Shown in pieces: positions 59,437-64,000 of a stretch of DNA of 64,000 bases. The notes under the pieces were generated by a model. It saw nothing but the letters and a program-made list of their open reading frames with translations, was not told the DNA's origin and searched no databases. Both the position numbers and the translations under genes were made by a program. Each line of letters begins with the position of its first letter. Position 1 is the stretch's first letter. The DNA comes from Clostridiales bacterium (GTDB lineage: Bacteria; Bacillota; Clostridia; Peptostreptococcales; Anaerovoracaceae), in assembly GCA_022773945.1 (NCBI GenBank), contig JALFNS010000037.1, forward strand, positions 50,057 through 114,056. The letters run 5' to 3'.

Positions 59437-60335
59437 AGTTTGATCCTTTCTTGATTATTACTGTCCGGCACTCCCTTCATGCTGAAGAGGATAACGGCGG
59501 CGATTATGATGACGCCTCCGATAATCGTTCCCATGTCCGGCACCTCTCTGAGAAGAATGAATCCCAGAATCGATGCCACGAGAGGAATGAGGAAGAGCCA
59601 GTTGCTTACTGTACTTGTATTTCGAGTCATGCCCAGGGCCAGATTCCATAAGACGTAGGCCAGGCATGCCGGGAAGGCTCCTATGTAGAGAGCCGCCAGA
59701 GCCTCAGGCATGGTTGCCGTCGCGAAGTCGGAGACCGTGGCCGGAACGAAGGCCAGCATTTCGACGGCGCCCAGAACCGCGCTCCAGGTGACGATGTCCA
59801 TAGGCGAGTAGCCTTTGCTCCCCAGCTTGCGGCTGATGACGTTGTATGATGCGAAGACCAAAGTATACATAGCTTCCCAGAGGATTCCGATGCCTCCCGA
59901 GAGACCGCCCTGCCAGAAGAGTATGACGCATACTCCCGCAAAGGCCGCAACTATGCAAATCCAGCCTATAGGGCTGATTTTTTCTTTGTAGATGCTCCAG
60001 ACGCCGATTGCCGTCAGTACAGGGGCGATGGAAGCCACCATGGACGCCGTTGACGAAGTCAGCGTCTCCAGACCCAGGTTGAAGAAGAGGGAGCAGCCGG
60101 AGAATGCGCCCAGTCCCGCCAGGGCGAACCATAGAATGTCGATTTTAGCCGCCGGTTTCTTCAGACCGAAGGCCTTGCCCATGAGAAGCAGGAGCAGGGC
60201 CGGCACCAGGCAGCGCACGCAGGCCAGAGTGGCCGACGAGAACTGGTCTCCTATTATTCTGGTGAAGGGGAATGCAGATCCCCAGATGATAATCGTCAGA
60301 CAGGCGAAAATGTGGATTTTGCAGTTGCTTTTCAT
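59433..60335 (-). CDS. DMT-superfamily (EamA) transporter
   Basis: 300 aa, ten helices in two EamA repeats (about 5-140 and 150-285). CLTIIIWGSAFPFTRI at the N-terminus is typical of RhaT/YdcZ-like EamA exporters. First gene of the minus operon with the 2-hydroxyacid dehydrogenase and crcB. A metabolite exporter paired with a dehydrogenase suggests handling of an unwanted keto or hydroxy acid, an inference. GGAGAAAACGCC precedes ATG. Confidence 0.88.
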   Translation of the reverse strand: MKSNCKIHIFACLTIIIWGSAFPFTRIIGDQFSSATLACVRCLVPALLLLLMGKAFGLKKPAAKIDILWFALAGLGAFSGCSLFFNLGLETLTSSTASMVASIAPVLTAIGVWSIYKEKISPIGWICIVAAFAGVCVILFWQGGLSGGIGILWEAMYTLVFASYNVISRKLGSKGYSPMDIVTWSAVLGAVEMLAFVPATVSDFATATMPEALAALYIGAFPACLAYVLWNLALGMTRNTSTVSNWLFLIPLVASILGFILLREVPDMGTIIGGVIIIAAVILFSMKGVPDSNNQERIKL

Positions 60336-60358
60336 GGCGTTTTCTCCTTTATCACAAT

Positions 60359-60387
60359 AGAATACTGCGAAGGGGCGGGGATGTCAA
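60359..60387 (-). promoter_or_regulatory. Promoter of the eamA-dehydrogenase-crcB operon (repeat copy 1)
   Basis: TTGACA (60387-60382), 17-bp spacer, TATTCT (60364-60359). The promoter and its flank (60362-60403) recur at 63634-63675 with 37 of 42 identical bases. Confidence 0.8.
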
Positions 60388-60403
60388 GAATTGAATATTT
60401 TCG
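60362..60403. repeat. 42-bp direct repeat, copy 1
   Basis: Matches 63634-63675 at 37 of 42 positions in the same orientation, 3272 bp apart; the shared core is GGCGGGGATGTCAAGAATTG. Both copies carry a minus-strand promoter. They bracket the two ATPase genes. Confidence 0.85.
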
Positions 60404-60502
60404 CCGGATACGTCCGAAATGTTCAATGTGGTTTGTGTTTTGTGTTGCGAAGAAGTATAATGTCATTGAACAAATAGGACGTAAATGTAAAAAATATTCA
60501 AT
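60390..60502. repeat. Two 38-bp dyads flanking the first ATPase promoter
   Basis: Each begins ATTGAA and ends TTCAAT and is exactly 38 bp: 60390-60427 (arms ATTGAATATTTTCG and CGAAATGTTCAAT) and 60465-60502 (ATTGAACAAAT and AATATTCAAT). They start 75 bp apart, with the promoter at 60433-60461 between them. Likely binding sites for a regulator, possibly the ATPase itself or an unlinked repressor. Confidence 0.55.
60433..60461 (+). promoter_or_regulatory. Promoter of the first AAA/DUF4143 gene
   Basis: TTGTGT (60433-60438), 17-bp spacer, TATAAT (60456-60461), between the two 38-bp dyads. Confidence 0.7.
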
Positions 60503-60517
60503 GGAGGAGAGCGGGTT

Positions 60518-61771
60518 ATGGAGATAAAAAGAAATAAATACCTGAATGATCTGATTAACCGTATGCATAATGGAATGATAAAGGTAATAACCGGTATCAG
60601 AAGATCCGGCAAGTCCTATCTATTGTTTAAGATTTTCAAAAATTATTTGTTGGAGCATGGTGTTGCTGCTTCACATATCATTGCGATTGAGCTGGATCAG
60701 CGCAGAAACAAAAAATATCGTGATCCGGATGCAATCTTAGATTACATTGAGTCTTTGGTAGAAGATGATGAACAGTATTATATTATGCTTGATGAAGTGC
60801 AGATGCTGCAGGAGTTTGAAGAGGTTCTGAATTCCCTGCTTCATATCGGAAACGCGGATATATATGTAACAGGAAGCAATTCTAAATTCTTATCTAAGGA
60901 TGTGATCACAGAGTTTAGAGGCAGGGGTGATGAAGTTCACATTTATCCATTAACCTTCAAAGAATTTATGGAAGCCTACGATGGTGATATATACCATGGA
61001 TGGGCAGAGTATATGCTTTATGGTGGACTTCCGCTTACCGTAACCATGAAAACGGAAGAACAAAAAATCAGATACCTGACAAATCTCTTTGATGAAACCT
61101 ACCTGAAGGATATTATTGATAGACACCATATTGACAAAAAGCAAGAAATGGAAGATTTAGTTAACATTTTAGCTTCAGCTGTTGGTTCCTTGACCAACCC
61201 GCCGAAAATTGAAGCCACCTTCAGAAGTGAGATTCAGTCAAACATCAGTCTGAATACGATAAGACAGTATATTGAGTATTTAGAAGATGCATTTATTATT
61301 AATAAAGCAACTCGTTATAATGTGAAAGGAAGAAAATACATCGGTACACCGTTGAAATACTATTTTGAGGATGTGGGACTCAGAAATGCCAGGTTAGGAT
61401 TCAGACAGGTTGAGGAAACACATCTGATGGAGAACATTATTTACAATGAATTACGAAGCAGGGGGTACACTGTAGATGTGGGAGTTGTAGAAAAGCGCGG
61501 AAAGGATGAAAACGGTAAAGAATACAAGAAACAGTTGGAAATTGATTTCATAGCCAATCTTGGCAGCAGGCGCTATTATATTCAGTCTGCGTTCAGCATG
61601 CCGACTGAAAAAAAGCGTATTCGGGAAAAAGCTTCTCTTGTGAACGTTAAAGATTCGTTTAAGAAGATTATCGTTGTCAAAGACGTTATCAATGTTACGA
61701 GAGATGAAGACGGTATCACTACAATGAGTATATATGACTTCTTGTTGAAGGAAAACAGTTTAGAACTGTAG
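60518..61771 (+). CDS. AAA (AAA_14) ATPase with DUF4143-type C-terminal domain
   Basis: 417 aa. Walker A VITGIRRSGKSYLLF (about 23-37), Walker B YYIMLDEVQML (about 90), sensor YVTGSNSKFLS, then winged-helix and a DUF4143 region with the nuclease-fold-like LEIDFIANLGSRRYYIQSAF. Family members are abundant, often in accessory islands, and have no firm function; roles in defence or toxin control have been proposed. GGAGGAGAGCGGGTT precedes ATG. Codon use is AT-rich compared with genes to the left, suggesting transfer. Confidence 0.88.
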   Translation: MEIKRNKYLNDLINRMHNGMIKVITGIRRSGKSYLLFKIFKNYLLEHGVAASHIIAIELDQRRNKKYRDPDAILDYIESLVEDDEQYYIMLDEVQMLQEFEEVLNSLLHIGNADIYVTGSNSKFLSKDVITEFRGRGDEVHIYPLTFKEFMEAYDGDIYHGWAEYMLYGGLPLTVTMKTEEQKIRYLTNLFDETYLKDIIDRHHIDKKQEMEDLVNILASAVGSLTNPPKIEATFRSEIQSNISLNTIRQYIEYLEDAFIINKATRYNVKGRKYIGTPLKYYFEDVGLRNARLGFRQVEETHLMENIIYNELRSRGYTVDVGVVEKRGKDENGKEYKKQLEIDFIANLGSRRYYIQSAFSMPTEKKRIREKASLVNVKDSFKKIIVVKDVINVTRDEDGITTMSIYDFLLKENSLEL

Positions 61772-61791
61772 ACGCAGAAATCAAATTGTAT

Positions 61792-61860
61792 CCGAAAAAC
61801 ACCCAACAAAACTGCCGAAAAACACCTAACAAAACTGCCGAAAAACACCCAACAAACATG
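61792..61860. repeat. Three tandem 23-bp repeats abutting the second ATPase promoter
   Basis: Units begin at 61792, 61815 and 61838, each starting CCGAAAAACACC and ending near ACAAAACTG. Copies 1 and 2 differ at one base; copy 3 ends CAAACATG. There is no spacer, so not CRISPR. The last unit's end supplies the first bases of the -35 (ATGACA at 61858). No ORF spans them. Confidence 0.9.
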
Positions 61861-61886
61861 ACAAATCGTTGCAAATACTGTATAAT
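61858..61886 (+). promoter_or_regulatory. Promoter of the second AAA/DUF4143 gene
   Basis: ATGACA (61858-61863), 17-bp spacer, TATAAT (61881-61886); 24 bases before ATG 61911. Confidence 0.8.
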
Positions 61887-61910
61887 GAACGTGCGAGGAG
61901 GAGTCTTCAT

Positions 61911-63218
61911 ATGGAGTATATTATCAGAGTAATAGATGGCGTTATAGATAATCGTATTGAAGCATTTAACGCTATAAATATAATTGGCCCTAAAGGATGC
62001 GGCAAAACCAGAACAGCTAAGGAACGCTGTAACACAGTAATTGAATTCCAAGACGAAGAGAAGAGGGCAGGATATATGGCTGTAGCGGAAACATCTCCGA
62101 ATCTGCTGCTAAAGAATGAGAAACCGATACTCTTTGATGAATGGCAAGATGCTCCTAAGATTTGGGGTGCCATAAGGAAAAATTGTGACGATAACCCTGA
62201 AGAGGTTGGTGGATACTATCTGACAGGATCTTCGAGTAAGAAGATAGCTACACCACATACCGGGACCGGAAGAATTACGGAAATAATAATGTATCCTATG
62301 ACCTTATGGGAAACCGGAGAGACGAACGGGCAGATATCCCTGTCTAAGATTATTGAAGATCCTTCCTATGAATTCGATGGAGCTATATCGGATATAACAT
62401 TGGAGGATTTGTTCTTCGCCGCGTGTCGCGGTGGCTGGCCGCGATGCCTGGCACTTAAGAGTAAAAAAGCGAAACTACAGATTGCCAAGGACTATTACAG
62501 ACAGATTATCGGAACGGATATAAGTGCCGTAGACGGAGTGAAAAGAAATCCTGAATGGGCGAGGGCGCTTCTCTGGTCATATGCACGAAACATGGCAACG
62601 ACTGCTAAGAAGAAGAGTATCTATGGTGATGTCACGTCTACGCAGAACGTATCTAACTCTACACTGGACACGTACGTAGCTAAGCTGGAAGAACTGTTCG
62701 TAATCAGAGATATTGACGCATGGACGCCGCAGATCAGGTCAAAGACGGCAATCAGAAGCAAGAAGAAGCATATCTTCGTCGACCCTTCAATAGGAATCGC
62801 CGCCCTTGGTCTTAACCCGGAATATTTTAGAAATGATTTGGATTTATTTGGTCACGTATTCGAGAATCTCGTGCTCCGCGACCTTATCGTATATGGGAGC
62901 GCTCATGGTGCCCGCATTCTTCATTACGCCGATGACACAGGCCTGGAAGCGGATGCCGTTTACCAGACGGAGGATGGCAGATACGCTCTGATTGAAATCA
63001 AAACAGGTGCGAACAGAATTCCGGAAGCGGAGAAGACATTGCTCAAGTTCAGGGACGTAATCCGGGCACACAATGAGACCGCGCTGAAGAATCCGGACCG
63101 TCCGAGAGCTGTATACAGGGAACCTTCGGCTCTCATAGTAATCTGTGCCAATGCACCGATTGGATATACAACAGACAACGGAGTTAAAGTCGTGCCCATA
63201 GGCTGTCTGAGAGACTGA
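61911..63218 (+). CDS. AAA (AAA_14) ATPase with DUF4143-type C-terminal domain, second copy
   Basis: 435 aa from ATG 61911, chosen for GGAGGAGT upstream; the frame is open from 61869. Walker A IIGPKGCGKTRTA, Walker B KPILFDEWQDAP, sensor YYLTGSSSKK, DUF4143 C-terminus with the PD-(D/E)xK-like LEADAVYQTEDGRYALIEIKTG (D, E and K in order). Only distantly similar to the 60518 protein, so not a recent tandem duplicate. Has its own repeat-flanked promoter. Confidence 0.88.
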   Translation: MEYIIRVIDGVIDNRIEAFNAINIIGPKGCGKTRTAKERCNTVIEFQDEEKRAGYMAVAETSPNLLLKNEKPILFDEWQDAPKIWGAIRKNCDDNPEEVGGYYLTGSSSKKIATPHTGTGRITEIIMYPMTLWETGETNGQISLSKIIEDPSYEFDGAISDITLEDLFFAACRGGWPRCLALKSKKAKLQIAKDYYRQIIGTDISAVDGVKRNPEWARALLWSYARNMATTAKKKSIYGDVTSTQNVSNSTLDTYVAKLEELFVIRDIDAWTPQIRSKTAIRSKKKHIFVDPSIGIAALGLNPEYFRNDLDLFGHVFENLVLRDLIVYGSAHGARILHYADDTGLEADAVYQTEDGRYALIEIKTGANRIPEAEKTLLKFRDVIRAHNETALKNPDRPRAVYREPSALIVICANAPIGYTTDNGVKVVPIGCLRD

Positions 63219-63284
63219 CTGCAGGCAGGTGCCGGGGACATACCTTGTCAGGTTCGATAGATAATAGATCTACAGTTTATAATG

Positions 63285-63608
63285 TTACACAGCATATGGC
63301 TTCAGTATTTCACGCATAGTATCAACTGCCTCATCCAGAGGTTCGTTCAGTCGCCTGAGAGTTTCAGGGTCGTCATCGTGAATATAGAATTCAGACAGGC
63401 TGTGCTTAGGGTGAAACAAGGAACGGTAGCAATTAACCAGAAACTCCGTCTTCGCATCGGGAGTCGCGTCGGAATCTATACATTGCAGCATGCGACCAAG
63501 TTGTCTCAGCTGTGGCGAATAATATTTCCGGCCGTGTTTCTTAACCAGCTTCCCAATCTGAATAACTGCCTCTCTTAATCTGATAAGTTCTTCGTCTGTA
63601 ATATACAT
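63285..63608 (-). CDS. Hypothetical protein near the AbiEi locus
   Basis: 107 aa from ATG 63608 (MYITDEELIRLREAVIQIG), chosen because GAGGTGAT lies 4-11 bases upstream and the promoter at 63631-63659 would start transcription at about 63624; the frame is open further, to 63659. Helical, charged, no known motif. Convergent with the second ATPase. Confidence 0.65.
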   Translation of the reverse strand: MYITDEELIRLREAVIQIGKLVKKHGRKYYSPQLRQLGRMLQCIDSDATPDAKTEFLVNCYRSLFHPKHSLSEFYIHDDDPETLRRLNEPLDEAVDTMREILKPYAV

Positions 63609-63630
63609 TGCCATCACCTCAATTGCCACA

Positions 63631-63659
63631 AGGATACAGCGAAGAGGCGGGGATGTCAA
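63631..63659 (-). promoter_or_regulatory. Promoter of the 63285 gene (repeat copy 2)
   Basis: TTGACA (63659-63654), 17-bp spacer, TATCCT (63636-63631), near identical to the promoter at 60359-60387. Confidence 0.75.
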
Positions 63660-63675
63660 GAATTGAACGTTTTGG
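63634..63675. repeat. 42-bp direct repeat, copy 2
   Basis: Partner of 60362-60403 (37 of 42 identical); here it retains only one ATTGAAC half-site downstream rather than a full 38-bp dyad. Confidence 0.85.
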
Positions 63676-63748
63676 GGTGTAGAAATAAGTGGTCCAAAGA
63701 AGTTAGCCTTGAAGTATCCCTTTGGTCCTGATATAATTTACCTAAACA

Positions 63749-63773
63749 TATGTAAATTATAATAAATTACATA
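63749..63773 (+). promoter_or_regulatory. Operator and -10 of the AbiEi-type gene
   Basis: Inverted repeat TATGTAA...TTACATA (63749-63755 and 63767-63773) enclosing TATAAT (63758-63763), 10 bp before the ribosome site. This is the placement expected for autorepression, known for AbiEi antitoxins. Confidence 0.6.
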
Positions 63774-63788
63774 GGAAGGGGGATGGCA

Positions 63789-64000
63789 ATGTTAATGACT
63801 TACACTGATTGCTTAGAACGATATGAAACAAAATATAATATCGGCAAGCAAGTTGCTGAGGGTAATTTGTTCAAGTTGGAAAAGGGAATTTATTCTGATG
63901 AGAGGTGTGTGCCTGAATATCAGATTATATCTGTTAAATATCCGAATGCCGTATTCACTATGGATAGTGCATTTTATTATCATAATCTTACAGATGTTAT
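63789..64000 (+). CDS. AbiEi-type antitoxin / transcriptional regulator, N-terminal part (cut by window edge)
   Basis: About 70 codons are visible: MLMTYTDCLERYETKYNIGK..., LFKLEKGIYSDER, YPNAVFTMDSAFYYHNLTDVI. This follows the AbiEi_4/winged-helix pattern (xLxxLxxG.Y..., PxAxxxxxSAxxxHGLTD). AbiEi proteins repress their own operon and neutralise the AbiEii nucleotidyltransferase toxin, expected just beyond the right edge. AGGAAGGGGG lies 6 bases before this ATG; an in-frame ATG at 63783 sits too close to it. Confidence 0.82.
   Translation, partial: MLMTYTDCLERYETKYNIGKQVAEGNLFKLEKGIYSDERCVPEYQIISVKYPNAVFTMDSAFYYHNLTDV

Noticed and set aside
61792..61860. CRISPR array
   Set aside because: Repeats are directly tandem with no spacers and no cas genes are present.
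63691..63728. GGTCCAAAG...CTTTGGTCC imperfect inverted repeat before the AbiEi gene
   Set aside because: One mismatch in a nine-base arm and a long loop without U tract; too weak to call a terminator or operator.

Overview
The window looks like a chromosome segment of a low-to-mid GC Gram-positive anaerobe, class Clostridia (Bacillota). Evidence for this: a PolC-type replicative polymerase, a mraZ-led dcw cluster with a PASTA-containing SpoVD/FtsI-type PBP, MutS2, direct meso-diaminopimelate dehydrogenase, a SpoIIE-type phosphatase with a STAS partner, strong TTGACA-17-TATAAT promoters, AGGAGG ribosome sites and heavy use of AGA/AGG and ATA codons. A family XIII / Anaerovoracaceae-like organism would fit, but that is inference. 

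Layout. 1-3412 (minus): lysine operon ddh-lysA-dapA (dapA cut by the left edge) behind a leader with a promoter, a 13-codon ORF and mutually exclusive terminator/antiterminator stems; then an isolated 25-codon amphipathic peptide gene with its own promoter and terminator, and a small membrane protein. 3477-17979 (plus): a long housekeeping run pyrH-frr-uppS-cdsA-dxr-rseP-ispG-polC-metH, then a zinc-ribbon membrane protein, an MFS transporter and a sirtuin. This run couples translation recycling, undecaprenyl and phospholipid synthesis, the MEP isoprenoid pathway and replication. PolC here has no 3'-5' exonuclease domain. 17980-22048: a TyrR-like regulator with a degenerate ATPase, divergent from a manganese-riboswitch-controlled terC-mntP pair and a DMT exporter. 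22049-29408: an APC amino acid permease behind 22-bp-phased repeats, lgt, then a minus-strand partner-switching module (a hypothetical gene interrupted by an in-frame TGA, a membrane phosphatase-kinase fusion, and a STAS antagonist), and ychF. 29431-33636: cysK, a decayed gene, a repeat-rich noncoding stretch, an orphan PTS-type EIIC divergent from niaR, and a lipoprotein.

33773-45707 is the division and cell-wall (dcw) cluster: mraZ-rsmH-ftsL-ftsI-murF-mraY-murD-ftsW-murG-ftsQ-ftsZ, without murC, murB or ftsA. 45722-56944 continues with an rRNA methyltransferase, pheS-pheT, zapA, mutS2, argS, a radical SAM protein and a TPR protein. Three tRNA genes (Asn, Leu, initiator Met) follow at 57046-57394, then a small hypothetical gene. 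A minus operon eamA - 2-hydroxyacid dehydrogenase - crcB occupies 58145-60335. 

The last 3.6 kb (60360-64000) is more AT-rich and looks accessory. It holds two AAA/DUF4143-type ATPases, one preceded by paired 38-bp dyads and the other by three perfect-register 23-bp tandem repeats abutting its promoter. A 42-bp promoter segment is duplicated on either side of the pair, and an AbiEi-type antitoxin gene runs off the right edge. The most unusual signals are the exonuclease-less PolC, the lysine-operon leader that is neither an L-box nor a T-box, the stand-alone 25-aa peptide gene, the NiaR/orphan EIIC pairing and the repeat-controlled ATPase island.
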